A model generated the notes under the pieces. That model saw only the letters and a program-made list of their open reading frames with translations, did not search any database and had not been told where the DNA came from. From contig JACSVZ010000002.1 in the NCBI GenBank assembly GCA_014706295.1, forward strand, positions 16,352,494 to 16,416,493: a DNA stretch of 64,000 nt. The letters are read 5' to 3'. A program made the position numbers and the translations under genes. The DNA is from Lycocorax pyrrhopterus obiensis (taxonomy: Eukaryota; Chordata; Aves; Passeriformes; Paradisaeidae). Each line of letters opens with the position of its first letter. The stretch's first letter is position 1. Below are positions 41,262 to 55,300 of this stretch, piece by piece.

Positions 41262-41515
41262 CTTCACAGAATATTCTGAGTTGGAAGGGACCCAAAAGAT
41301 TCATCGAAGTCCAACTCCTGCCTTGCACAGGACAGCCCCAAGAATCACACCATGTGCCTGAGAGCATTGTCCAAACACTTCTTGAACTCTGTCAGGCTGG
41401 TGCTGTGACCACTTCCCTGGAGAGCCTGTTCCAGTGCCCAACCACCCTCTGGGTGAAGAACCTTTTTCTAAAATCCAACCTAAGCCTCCTCTGACAACTT
41501 TATACCAGTCCCTCA
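41262..41515 (-). mobile_element. CR1 LINE 3' fragment
   Basis: This minus-strand CR1-like tail has typical blocks on plus: ttctgagttggaagggaccc, tccaactcctgcc, gaccacttccctggagagcc and ccaaccaccctctgggtgaag. Its 3' end faces the tRNA-Asn gene about 250 bp away, and the body runs away from it, so this is not a tRNA-headed SINE. The far edge is diffuse and could reach about 41590. It is a different CR1 subtype from the 23.2 kb copy, judging by its 3' end. Confidence 0.85.
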
Positions 41516-44500
41516 AGTTCCCTCCATCTTGCTTCCATAAGCATCCTTACTCCTGTTCTTCTGGAGGACACCTGCCCACAGGCTTAGCATGCATCTATCC
41601 ATCTATCTTCCTCATACCTCTAACCTGAACTAAAATAATTACATCTAAAGCTGAATTTCTATAGATGATACATAATCCCTGATATAAAATACTTATACAC
41701 TTATGTATTTTATTAAATTATATTAATAAAGTATTGTCATTAGCTATATTAAATATGCTTACTATACTGTGCATTATAATAGTTTCTGTTTTGTGTACAC
41801 AATATATTACACATTATTTAAACTGTCTTCACAGTTTGGGGGGCTGCTACTGCTCTTCCCTGAACCCCAGTACACAGCTTCACTCCTAATCCTAAGTAGC
41901 TACATCTGGACCTTCTCATTACTGTTAAAGAACAAGTTTTGTGCTGTCAACAACATCTGGATAGCTGCATTCCTCAGAAAGTCCAGCCTGACAAGCATTA
42001 AGAACTGGGAACCAAGCACTCCTGCAAAAGGATCCAAGCAGACTTATTACCAGATGCTAGTAAATCCAGAGCTGATGAGACACAGAAAACACTAGAAGAG
42101 TTTCCTTCCAATCGTGATTTGACACTTCTATTTTAAAACTCTTCTGAGGTTGTTTTAAGCTTCTAAAATAAAGAACTAAAGCCCAGAAATTCTAGAGCTT
42201 GACTGGGAATTTTGCTATCATTGTACATAAAACACGCATAGATGTTACAGAAACTGGGAGCACGACAAAAAGAAAAATTTACTCACTGTGACCATTTTCA
42301 CTCTAACAGAAAAGACCAGATGTTACGCAGGCCCAAGGATAAGGACAAAACTTCCATTGCATTAAAATCAGTCACAGAATATATGCATGCAGTAGCTTGA
42401 AAACACAATCTTCACAGTTCTTTGCCAATATAACCCTTCATAAATTTTTAATTAAGGTGCCACAGGTACTCACAAAGGGTGTAGAAACAAAAAAAACTTG
42501 GAAGTTTTAATGGAGAGCTCTTTTTCTCCATTAAGTGAGTGCTGAACAGTGGCCAGGAAAAACACCTTATATTTTGCCCTTCGAGGCTCAACTAGGTTTG
42601 AAATGTATGCAATGATTTGTCTGGGAACGTGAACAAGCCCTGTTCATGCTAGTGTTGCTTATTGATGCTTTCATCAATAAGGCATTACTAAGGCATCAAT
42701 AAGGCACACAGAAGGACAGCAAGACACAAACCTACCACAGGGGCTTTGGACAGGATGGCACCTACGGGCTGGATGCATACCATGCTGCTCGTACCATGAA
42801 CACTTGTATCAATCCTCCAGTAGCTAAATAGCAGTAACTTGTATTGACCACAACACAGGCTGCCCATGTTTTGCAAGTGTTTGAAAAAATGCATCAGTTA
42901 GGCCTCAAAACATAGAATTACTGCACCAAACTACAGGGCAAAATTAGAGGGGTTATTGTAGTTCACTATGTATCAAGTTACTGGCAAACAAGGGAACTAA
43001 AAAGGAGTTATACAGAGCAGTTATCACTGCAGTACACAATGGCAGCAAGACCACCATGCCCTCAAGTTCTGCCATGGCTGATGAGGCAATCATTGTTATT
43101 GTCTGGGGACTTACTGAACTCTCGTTTTCATTTAGTTAAGACTTACTTTGAGCCAGCTGTTGATCTCATTATTGCAGCAGGAGAACAGGAAAAGTGATGC
43201 TGTAGTTTGGACAAAAGCCCCATTAGCAATAAAAATCCCAGCATCTTGAAACCTCCATCAGAAGCCTGTCCCACCTCCCTTTTTAAAACAGCAGCAGAAG
43301 AAATACAAGACAAAACCATAACAACACTTAGCAGTATTCTCATGTGTAAATTTAAGAAGATGCAAGTGCTGTGCCATATTCTTCCAGGCTAGTGTAAAGC
43401 CTACAAAAAACATCTGCCAGGCCTGAGTACTAAACTGCTAATCAGGACTTTATTGACTAGAGTAAATGAACTGGAAGCAACTTCAGTTTTAACAGCCTTT
43501 CATGATCATGGAAGATTTCTTAGTTACCTCACTGTGGTTTAGTGCTTTAGTGTATAAAACTCCCTGCCACGGACATGGACACATTCTCATTATTCGATGA
43601 AGAGCAAACAGCTCTCTCCATTATTCCTCTGCAACCTACTGAGGTAGGGTGAAGGACCTCTTGCGCATACTTCTCTGGATGCAAAACCCACTATTCCACA
43701 AATAAGCCTAAATCAGTTTTGAGCAGAGCTTATGATACAGCTTGTAGTAGTTTCAGATACACTTGTATTAAAACTACAACAGTGGATGTGTACTTGGAGA
43801 TAACCTGACGAACAAAGGGGGGGAAAAAACTTGGGAAGCATGGGAACAGATTTATTTGAAAGATGGCAGTTCCAGAAACCATCCCCCCCATAAAAAAAAA
43901 GGCGAAAGAAAGAACTTAAAAATGTAGCAGAGTTAACTGTTGCTAAATTTGCTTTAACAAATACTGGAAGCACAGGAATGCAGCCTTCCAGTGCACAGCT
44001 TCTCGACAGAGCAATGATGAAGTGACACACTAGGAAAAACATTCCTCAGAGATGTAACTAAACAGGCTTAAAAGATGAAGACAGAAAAGCTAGTTGCAAG
44101 TCAATTAGAAAACATCTACTTAAAAAAACCCCAAACTTCTAACTGCTCTCAGTCTCGCTAATTATGCTGCTTCAGAATACTTCTCTCCCAGAAATGTTTT
44201 GCAGGGAAATAAGGAATAAATGACTTAATTCTTTTGCAGAACAATACCCACTATTCAGAGTGCCCTGCCATTCCCTTCCTCTGACAAAAGCTGTCAGATG
44301 TGGCAAAGGCAGAATAAAAAATGAATCCAGGTCCTGTGATAAAAGGACCTTCTGTGAGAAACCAAAAGTTAAGTCTCTTCTCAGCATAAGGATGCACCCA
44401 AACTAGGGGGGAAACAAATATGGAAATAAATTACAGGCATCTGCCAGCACTATGATACTTGCCAACTATTGCTGACAAAGTTATTCAGAGTTTTAATTCA

Positions 44501-45214
44501 CCTACAACTTTCCTCTACTGTGAGCCTCCAAAAACCAAAATCCTTTGACTTCAATGCTAACAAACAAGATTTGCTCAGCCCACATACTCTGCATGCAACA
44601 GTAACACAAATCTATTATTTTAATACAATGTTTACGAGTATTTAATATTAATTACATTTACATACTTAAATTATCCTACTACATTAACAATACTAGATAC
44701 AATATTTAGTAAAAACAACTAGCATGGTTAAGTCTTCAAATTTTGGTAGTTTTCTATCAAGTATAAAACAGAATAGAAAACAAAGTAACCATGTGAAGAG
44801 GAAAGCGTATTTTAACAGAAGCAGCCAAGACCTGTTGCAAAACACAGATCATGTATGCTGACAAAACCTTGCAGTAAGAAAAGGTACTGTCATTCACTGT
44901 ATTTACAAGAAACTGCCTAATAGTTCATTTACCGACTGCACTACAGTGATTATTTTAAAAAACCCACAGAGCACAGCATCTCGTCCTTCAGAAATAATTT
45001 GTACGTACGAAATGACCTTGTTTAAACCATATGTGCTAGAAAATATAGAACTCTGCAATAGAAAGATGTTAAAAAAGTTGAATACTGTGGAAAAAAATTT
45101 ATTAAGTCTATACAAGTCTTCTGAAACAAACCATTGGCTTTGATACAGTAAATTCAAGTGAATACTCATTGCAATAGTATTTTTTCATACAGAGATCAAG
45201 AAGCCCTATAGCTT
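41516..45214. other. Intergenic DNA downstream of RAB18
   Basis: Very AT-rich around 41,630-41,830 and 44,600-44,720. It contains the small hairpin at 42,659. Part of 43.8-45.2 kb may belong to a longer RAB18 3' UTR isoform, because AATAAA signals occur on minus at 45103-45098 and 43855-43850. Confidence 0.4.
42659..42706. repeat. Perfect 9-bp hairpin plus repeated catcaataaggca unit
   Basis: Positions 42659-42667 and 42672-42680 form a perfect 9-bp stem (ttattgatg / catcaataa) with a CTTT loop. The unit catcaataaggca at 42672-42684 repeats at 42694-42706. Confidence 0.8.
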
Positions 45215-46169
45215 CCCATTTAGTGTCCGTGACAGAAGTTTTATTTCTGAATAAGTAGCTGCACAAAGCAGACGTGATAAGAGATCTCACAGCCACAGTG
45301 AGCTACAGTTGAGATAAACTTATATTACAAACATTTCAGAAAATTAGGAATCCATACTGAAGTGTGGCAAATTGATTCACAATGAAAGAACAATGACATC
45401 ACTCACACCCCTTGCCAATAATGAAGACTTTCTGCAGCAAGTCTAGAGCAGACCATCATAAAAACCTAGAGTGCAAGAGTACCACAAATTTAGTATATAA
45501 ATATCACAGGATTAAAACTCCAGTTAAGCCATCAACTGAAGTGATGATTAAAAGGAAAACATGGCATCTCCCAGCTTTGCAAAGGAAGCTTTCAAAGCAT
45601 CTCTTCAAGAAAGTGCTGATAGCAACTAGGGCCTGTGCCAATTTGTGTTTTAGACTCCACTGCTGTAAGACAAAGTTTTATCACATTTGTCTACGAACTG
45701 TATAATCCTGCTGCTTTTAATACCTTAAAAAAGCATTTACTAGAAGAGATGAAATGTAACATTTATAGCTCATACTGTTTCCAAGATCTGTGCACACTAT
45801 ATAGTTCTATAATTTCAACAGAATTTAAAAATAAGATGAAGAGCAGACAATGCAGTAATGTGTTTGTTAGATGGCTTTGTTTAGAATAGTTACACAATTA
45901 ATGTATACAGCTGTAAAATTTTTAGTGCATTTGTTCCTGCACATTATTTATGCTACTTATAAAAACCTGAAGATTGCAAATTGGGCATGCTTACCATAAC
46001 ATTTTCAAACTGGGAAAGCTGCAGAACATTTTTTCTACAAGTGTTCACTGCCATGATACAAAACAAATATGTGCAAACTGCAAGGTCCCTAAAAATAGCA
46101 TTTAATGACTTTATGTACAGAAAGATGTAACTATCTGTTTAAATATGCAAAGAATAAGCTTCCCAAAGT
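45215..46169 (-). other. Probable RAB18 3' untranslated region (end uncertain)
   Basis: AT-rich sequence follows the RAB18 stop. The first canonical AATAAA on the minus strand lies at 45245-45240, with a second at 45103-45098 and another near 43855-43850. Earlier ATTAAA variants occur at 46106-46101 and 45721-45716. I place the end just past the first AATAAA, which gives a 3' UTR of about 0.95 kb. Mammalian RAB18 uses longer and alternative 3' UTRs, so the transcript may run further, to about 44.6 kb or below. ORFs on the opposite strand here look like chance. Confidence 0.45.
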
Positions 46170-46348
46170 TTATAACATAGAACAATATCCACCACATGCT
46201 CCTCCTCCTCCATATCCTTCTTCCTTGTTTGATAACTTTACACCTCTGTTTTGGCTTTCACTCTCCCACAGTCCAGGAGTCTGAATGATTTTTTCAACAA
46301 GTTCTTCAAAGGCACACTGCACACCATCACATGTTTTTGCACTTGCCT
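46170..46348 (-). CDS. RAB18: RAB18 coding exon 7 (SAK box, prenylated tail, stop)
   Basis: This exon encodes the rest of Glu149 through Leu207 and TAA at 46172-46170. It holds the G5 box (ASAKT), the last GTPase helix, and the hypervariable tail with a [15 protein letters not shown] end. The CSML ending is CaaX-like with Leu last, which favours geranylgeranyl transfer. The acceptor is CTCTCCAG|AG. Confidence 0.97.
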
Positions 46349-49300
46349 CTGGAGAGGGGACACAAAAAGTCAAGTGTTACCATAACTTCTGGTAACTTGT
46401 TTAATATTTCTCTTTCAGTTAAGTTTCAACCTACAACAGACTTACAACTTCTACAACATATTCTGTAAAAATACAGCAGTGCCAAAATGAGCAGGTATGC
46501 AGATTTGTCACCACACAGGTAGCACCTCAAAGTATTTTTAATAGAAGAGCTTTCAAGTTGAACTTCACTAGAACATATGGAGACAGCTATAGCTTAGCTT
46601 TATTTTTCTGTGGAAAGTACTCTAGTAGGAAAAATTAGGATTTTTGTCTGAAAAACCTAGTTGCTATTCTGTATTTCAGTTCTGTACATTAGTCATAACT
46701 GCAGTACCATCAGACCATAAGAACCAAGGCTCCATACTGCAGCATTCTGGGTCCATCACCATGATAAAACTCATCTGACAAAAAGCAATAAGGGATTTCA
46801 TTCCTTTTGCAGTTAGAAGAATTCTAGGTAATTTCACTCAGGATCCTTACTTTGACCAAGACTAAGAAATCTAATCACAGGTTATATTATGAGAACAACA
46901 GACACCATCAGAAATCGTTCTGTTCCACAAGGGCTTGCCCTGTTTGTCTATGCAGATACTTAATATCGGTAGCATGCATACATACATATATGCACACTTA
47001 TAGTCTAATTCTCATTTTTGTTTTCGTCTTCCATGCACTTAATAGCTTGTGCCTCAACTTTGAACTTTTATTTCCACATCTGACACTGTAACTGAAAAGA
47101 AACACAGCAGGACACTAAACAAAAATAAGTCTTTAGTCAGAGATAAAGAATGTCAGTCTAAGTACAGGAATGAATGAGTACATGTCAATGAACCGCTCTG
47201 CTACTGGAATCATCCTGTTAAATAATCCCTTCTGATCCTTAGGTGAAACACGTAAAAAACATATGCATAAGGAGCCACTTCTACACCCATATTTTAATTT
47301 ATCATTATATGGCTTTGCCTACAAGACTCATTTCATTTAGCAGCAAAATGAGACCAATATATTTGCTTCAGTCACAATTATGTCATTATTCAATCCCACC
47401 ACCATTTATAAGTTAATTATACACCTACCTATTTTTACAGTTCTAATACAGATATCTCTCAGGTACCAGCTGTTTTGCTATACTGAAGGCTGGCCACTAG
47501 CACCAGTTTTCCCTCTTTCATTTTGTTTCTGTAATTAATTTAGCAAGTCAGCTGGGAAAAGAAATCAGACAAAACCCCAAACCCAAAACAGGTTTCATCA
47601 GGCTGCAGAGAGCCTGTACTCTGCCCTTCATCCTTATGAATTTCTACACAATCATCCACAGTTAGAACATATAACTGAACATAGGGACAATTTTAAAAAA
47701 CAGGAATACCCATTATCTTTGTGCCTACTGCAGGTGAGAAACATCAGCTGGACTGGACATATAAAGACTATCAATCCTACAGAAGTGGTACTTTTCCTTA
47801 TGTAACAAAAATCAAGAAAGATCTCTGCAAATATCTATAACATACCTATGAACAACATGGAATGTTTTCTTGCAAATTTGAGGCCTTCATTTCTGTCAAC
47901 TTCACGGTTTTCCTGTAATAAAACAAAACATTAGTATTCCTTATTAACAAAATACACCAGCAGACAACTTACTGCAGTTGAATTTGGTTTACCTTATCAA
48001 TCTTGTTTCCAACTAACATTTTCACTATGTCATTCCTTGTGCAGTATGTTTCCAATTCATTTAACCAGTTATCCAGCTTGACAAAAGTATCTCTTCTCGT
48101 GACATCATAAACTGAAAGATATTAGCGATATTATTTCCACAATATTTTTCCAAGAATTACAGCTTACATTACAAAAGGAGCAAAAATCATGGCTTTTTGA
48201 ATCAGAAAATTGAAGGAGTCCTAAGGATTCAAATTTACCTTCTATACGAACAATTGGAAAAAAAAGTAGGACATCCACCAGCTCAAATCACTGATGCAGA
48301 AAAACGCCAAGCTTCAGCCACCTACGGTTCGCAGACGAATACACCTTGATACATCCTAGCTTACAGGCTAGAGACTATCATTCTCCAAGGAATTGTACAC
48401 TTGCAGATCCCTGATGTAGGATACCTAAAATCACTACACAACAGCTATGCAAAGAGGATGGCATGACCTTCAGTACTGAAGCTATGAAAGGATTTTTTCC
48501 TTTGTTTTCACATCCCATATGCAGACAGGCATAAACAGCTTCTTTCGATCAAATCTCTAACTTGGCTTGCATGAACAACCTTATTTTTGGAAGACAGGTA
48601 ACAAAGAAATAGTCAGGAGATAGTGAATAAAATGGGAGAGCAAATCTCGACAGCAGAACCTTCTATCTCTCGAACAGTGCTTGTTTACAGCTCTCAACAG
48701 TAAGTGGCAGGTTCAGTGCAACTAAGTGACTTGACACAACATGCTTTGACAGCACCTTCCTATTCCAGGAAGATAATGCAACTCACGACTTGGGAAACCT
48801 ATCAGGAGGTCACATGACAGATGTTACTCCCCATTAAACAATTTAACTGGACACAATATCTTAGCAAGGTTCTCTAAAGTCAGAAGCAACTTCAAGAAAA
48901 TTAAATGTACTTCCCTGCCCTTACTTTAGTCAGTTCCTCACTCCTAGCAGTGGAGAAGTAGAACTTCAGAGCTCAGTGCCTAGCAAACAGGCTTCCATAT
49001 ACGAAAAAAAAGCACAAATGAGACTTCACTGTGAAGCTGCAATTACGGGTTTTGCCTGGGTTTCTCACACACAGACAGGTGCTTTCTACGTGCCCAGCTA
49101 GCCTTTTCTAAGTGATTCTGACTGCATAACATCCCATCAATTGGGAGACAAATAATAAAAAACCCCAGCCAGATCCCACACTATATTAATTTCATTAGGA
49201 ATACACAACAGGGAGAAGAAAAAAAAAAAGCTGTATCGTACTGATACGGAGAGACCCCACTGAGGTGATTTTTTTTTCCACTCTGCACTTAGTAAGCACA

Positions 49301-52300
49301 GGCAAAAACAAAAAGCAATAAAAGACAAATTCATGATACCACAAGGACAACAGCTCCAAGCTATCCTTTCAGATAGCAGTAGCTTTTATTCTTATGCAAA
49401 AATCAGAGGTTCTCACGCCAGTTAAGACTGACTACATGAGAAAGAGGTTGAGACATCAAGATCCTTTAATATGAGTTGTTCACCACAGATACGAAGATTT
49501 TTAATATCAATTAGATATCATATAAAGGCTATATGAGTTTGTGTAACGAGATAACCACAAACATTTGAACTAGCATGCGAAGATACACTTACCTAGGATA
49601 ACACCTTGTGCACCTCTGTAGTAACTGGGGGTTAATGTTCTGAACCGTTCCTGACCTGCAGTATCCTAAAAAGCCAATCAGAAAGTTCCATTATTTAGAA
49701 TTTGAGCAGAATGTAGTTTAGCTTTCAGGTATTCTACTTCTAATGAACATACAAAGTAAGATTTAAACTATATTCCACTAGCAGATTAGCTGAGTTTATT
49801 CTATCCCCTGCTGTTTTACTACACATTAACTTTGGGATTTTATGTAGTCTGTCCTGGCAAACACCGTTGAACTATTAGATGTAGTATGTAACTGGATTAT
49901 CTAACAGTTAGATAGCCGTTTCTGCAAAGGCATTTGATCTGCAGCTAATACTGCAGCAACCAGCAAGAAAGCAGCACAGCTGCAGCACCAAGATTTTCTA
50001 ACAAGCATCACAGCCCATGACAACAAAACCAGTTCCTTCACTTCAATCACTTGGTCCAATTAAATTTGATTGAGTATCTGGGTAAATGCACTAACATGCC
50101 ATAACACAGCAGAAGCAGAAGTCAGTCGGAGGCTTTTCTGGTTTTAAGCAAAGTTGAGTTTACATCCTAAAATTAGAATGCTGCTTTCTTATCAGAGATT
50201 AAGCTATAGTGCACGCTCATTGAAGACTTTATGCATAGAATATTTAAACAACTTTATCCAATTTACCCAGGTTAGAAGTGACACATGAAACACTGTGGAT
50301 TCCCTGACAAAGAACCTGAATAAGCAAACTGGACTTCAACATTCTACAAGCCACTCAGTCAATGATACACATCTAAAACTGGTTTTGTGTTTTGATGCAC
50401 CTTCACAGGCTTTTCTTTTCCAGTTTAGCTCAAGATTATTTCTTTATATTTACCAATATGTAACAGTAACTTATCATTCCTCGTTCTGCTATCAGTCTGG
50501 TTTTCATTCTGTATGCCTTTTTTATTTTCTGTCATGCTATTGCATTTATTTTCCTTGTCAAACCTGTTCATTTCATGGATGATTACTACTACAACTAAGA
50601 CCTAAGTCCTGTTTGTTAGTGAGGTATGAAACAACCTTCAAGCTACAGAAACATTGCAATACACATTTCATGTTCTACTACTACTTCCTAAGGAAATGAA
50701 GGTTTGGTATCTTGCTTATATGAGAAACAAGGTTTTAATCTTGCTTGGTACAAGAAGACAACTGGGTCTAGCTATTCAAAAGGGGCTTCAAGTCACATAA
50801 GCCTGGGGGCTGGTTTACACAATGGAGAATATTTTTAAAAATTGGAAGTACTTTTTCTTCACTTGCCATAATAGAAGTTCTACTTTTAACTAGAACAGAA
50901 GTTGAACACTCTAAAGCTATGATTACAAACACTGCTCCTCTCTCTTTGAAATGCATCTGCCACAAATAAATCTGACATTGAGCCTATAAAAGTCTTTGTA
51001 TGAGGGCTATGAATTTTAGACTAAAAATGGATTTAAAGAGGTAATGTATGAGCATGCAATTGTAATTCTTAACCCATTAATACACAACCTCAGTGTTACA
51101 GGCAAAATATAGTAAAGAAGTGCACCCTTCTACTGATTTAATACCATTTAATTCATCTTTTTCTCTACTTCCATCCCAACCAGACCAGGAATTAGTACTG
51201 CAGAAGCTCACAGGCAGCAGAACCAACCCATCAGCCAGCTGTCCCACAGTTCATTGCACCTTCTGAATGCTGCAGTATTAACCTCCCACTTCTCCAAATC
51301 ACCTTCATATTAACAGAAAAGGATTCTATACAAACTATACACTATACAAACCCTAGCTATTCCTAAAGCAAAGCAATACATCAAGAACTTAGGAGAGACT
51401 TACCCATATTGCCAGTTTAGCTTTGTTTCCATCAACTGAAATAGTTTTCACCTTGAAGTCCACACCTAGAGGAGGAAAAATATTTTAGTTCTTCAAACAT
51501 ACTACAGCTATCTTTTAAAAAGAAAATAAAGAGAAATGAAAAAAAATAAAATCAAACTCTGAAAAAAATCTGTGTTTTGACATGAGCAGGAAGAATAAGT
51601 TCCATTAACTATTTATGAACCCTGCTCAAAATGCAAGGTTTTCTTGCTGACAGACTTTTGCAAAAGCCTAAAGGCCTTTTAAGCCATTGACTCAAAATAT
51701 TTTATGGAAGTAAGGCAAAAACTACATCTCTTGTATTAAAGCACATATGCCAGGACAAATTTTCAAGTTTATAATTCAAATGGATTAACTTTCTATTCAT
51801 TACTCACAAACGTTCTCCAAACAGACAACAAGGTAATGGTTCTACTGCTCAGTCACCTACTCCAACACATAACAGCTCTTCCCCCTTCATGTGTCCTCCA
51901 CCCCCAGGCACTAGCAGCCTATCAATTGCTCAAGGACAAGCTGCACAAAACTCAGGCCAAGGAGAACAATATGTTAGTGACTGCAAATTTAAAGGATATA
52001 GTGACACACATCTGTTGGAAAGGCACAGCACAGTTATGATCAATTATGCTTTAATTTAACCCTTGGGTTACTAATAGCAAGTAACTAACTCGAAATACGT
52101 TCCAAGTACTTTGGAGCGACTTTCACTTCCCACCAGGCAGCAGCTCTGAAATGAAGTAGCAATGTGGAAAGTTGATACTTTTATGAGAACAACTTTCAAG
52201 TGCAACAGAAACCTTTTTGCACTTGGAATTACAATGTCAATCATCACATACCCTATTAGAAAAAGAATTTAACTATCCTAATAAAAACCAAGTAGAGCCT

Positions 52301-55300
52301 CAGGATGAGTGTGCTGCACTTACATTCCCAAGTTTATGCAGATTACAAACAAATACAAACAGCTGCCAAAATACATTCAACTTAAAGTCACAAAGGATAT
52401 ATATATAGGATGACTAAGAAACGGCACATTATAAGCAGCTTTAAACTTCAGTTGCACTGAAGCTTAAAGGAGCTTTGTTTCAAAAAAGATAAACACCATT
52501 TTTATTTCACTGTTTCACAGCTTCAGCTCACCGAAGTGTTCCCTGAAGTGTCAGGTGTTTTTCAGACAACATTCTGCACTGGAAGAAGCCCATACTCTAT
52601 TTCAAGCAAAATTTTCCCAAAGTACATCAACTTTTGCAGTAACTGAACAGAACTTAGTTTTTTTCCATGTACTAGGACTCCTAGTCCCTAACATAGCAGT
52701 AATATAATGCTCAATACCATGTACAAGGATGGTACATTATTCTAGAGTTTTGTTCACAGAAAAGAACAGTTGCTATTAACTTTATTTTAAACACGAGTTC
52801 TTAGAACTTCACCTAGCTCACAGAAGTCTGCTATGCTAGCAATTTGACTCAATTTGATCCTAGAGAACATTCTGTTCTGCCCACTTTTCAGTACTCAGCA
52901 GTAACTTTTAGACTAATAAAATTTCTTTCTTCCACTGTAATTGCATGTTTCTCCCCTGGAACTCCAAAAATCACCATTTTCAGTTCAGTCAGCATGTCCA
53001 ACAGTTCACAGTGCATTCTTTTTATCCATTAGTCTGGTACCAAACCTGTAACTGCAGATATTACAAATCTATTGAATACTTAACATGACAAAATATGTCA
53101 TAATAATTTCAAGAAACAAAACGTTCTTCCTGAAATAAACATATTATATGTATTCTGAAGCCACAGTATCCTTCTCCCATCCAGTAAACAGATTCAGTAT
53201 CTTGTGCCTGCACAGTTCAGCAATTTTCATTTAATGGAAATGAATATATACACCTTTATATTAGCCTTGCTGCTGGTTTAAAATTCACTTTACATTTTGC
53301 AAGAGCAATGCAAGTAAAATAAGAAACTAAAACAATGACTAAACCCCATGCGTTAAATTGACTGTTGAAAAGCAAAAGTATGAAAATGAACTAATAGCAC
53401 ACCAAAATATATCCTTTAAAGTGATTGAGGCATGTCAAACATAATTCTAACAAACAAAGAAGCCCAACACATATAAAAGCCAATTAACAAAAAGAAAACT
53501 TTTAAATACTTAGGTTTTTGGTTGCCAATCTGCCATAATGTAGACAAGTAGAAAAAAAAACTAAGGCTCAAGAAAATCTTGTTGAACAAACAGGATACTT
53601 ATATTTCCTAAAATCAACAGTGAAATATAGACATGTTTGTGACAGGTGTCAGTTCTGACCTTGCAAGAGTGATGTGTCTACACTTGACAGCAGAAAGCTG
53701 ACAGTGCTTTCTACCATGCCTTGGAAGGCAGCCAGAAACAAGACAGCACTACTAGACTGTACTCCTGTGTGTTAACACCTCCTGCCTCAGCACTACACAC
53801 TAACATACTATGGACTTAAAATCTGCAAGAGGCAGCTCTGCCACTGATACTGCTCTCACATTTAGGCCAGTAATGCCATGCTGTACCTATAGGAAGTGCA
53901 CAATCAGCTACGGTGCAGTACTTGGGTTGTAGGTAAGTGACAAGTTGGACAGCTTAGGAGTTTGTGGACTCCAAATGCAAGGAAAGCTAAAAAGTTAAGA
54001 GACATCAGATCTGTGCAATACATCACTCCATTTATGAAACAGGGATTGCACTGAACACTTATCTAGAATCTCTCATACAAACAGCAAGCAAGTGAAGACA
54101 AGCAGGAGTAGTAAGGACAACAGAAAATACAGGGGTACATGTAGTCTGGTAACATCCACGTGATGAAGCCCAACAAACAAGCCAGCCTCAAGAGAATACA
54201 AGGACAGGTAATCTGCTAGGTTAAATACAATATGTTTAATCCAACTGAAGCTACTGAAGCTGAACTATTTGCCAAAAGAAGCTTATTCTTTGGAGAATAT
54301 CACAGGATTTTTAGTAAGTTCTGAAGAAAAACCCACACAAAACAATCATTCAGGGTTTCTTTTAAATTGCACCCAATAGGTCTGTGCAATCTGAGAAGGT
54401 AAGGTATGTCTCAACAGGTCATCACAGGGGACCAGTTGTGCTGCAGTCAAGGCTTTCTTCAATATTGTGGTTTTGTGTGCAGTTCTTGCTATACGTTAAA
54501 GAAAACCAAACCAACCAAAGTTCTCTTTACTTTCTAATCCAAATTTTAAAAATATAGTCACTTTAGCCAGGTCAGCAGTCAGTATGTAGATGACATTGAA
54601 AGAAGACATTATTTATAGTCCATTCATTTTGGAAAAGCACCATACTCTTCAGTTTCAACAGGAAAGCTTTAAAACCTCTTCTGTCCTTCTGTCCCCTATC
54701 TCAAAGCAAAATAGTGTTTAATTAGCACAAAAAGAACTCCAAGCCAAAACTCACAAAGTGTTTTGACACTTTACCATCTTGTAAGTACGTGAAATTGGCA
54801 TCTACGGTCTGTCTTCATGCAGCAGAATAGTTACCTCTAGGAACTCACGCCAACTGCTTTATCTACATGAACAACAAATCATGCCCTGAATTTAAAGTCA
54901 ACATGTTGCTTCTCAGAAATACATTCGCCAGAAAAGTGGAAATGCCACTGGATAGTAGTTTAAAAAGAAAAACAAGAAAACAAATAAGAACCCAGATTCC
55001 ATCCTCTTCCAGCTAAGTGGGAAAAAAAAAATGAATATGCTATCCCCCACGAGTGCCCCACACACCGTGCTGTAGGACTCACACAGCTGGGGTCACAGCA
55101 GCTCTACTGCACAGCACTACCTCAAACATCAGCTAGATGGGCCTAACAGGGTGATCTACGCCAGCTTTTGCTCAGTCTCTAGAAACTGACTTTTCCTGCC
55201 AAATGATTGCATTCATTCCACTTAAGTATATCTGTTTCAGAACTCAAACTCTATCTGAAGTTAACGCTTACATTGAGTACTCTTCCTCCTTTTCCACACC

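Noticed and set aside
40936..41515. tRNA plus CR1 as a tRNA-headed SINE with a CR1 tail, as known in some birds
   Set aside because: The CR1 is on the opposite strand with its 3' end facing the tRNA, about 250 bp away. A SINE would have both on one strand in head-to-tail order.
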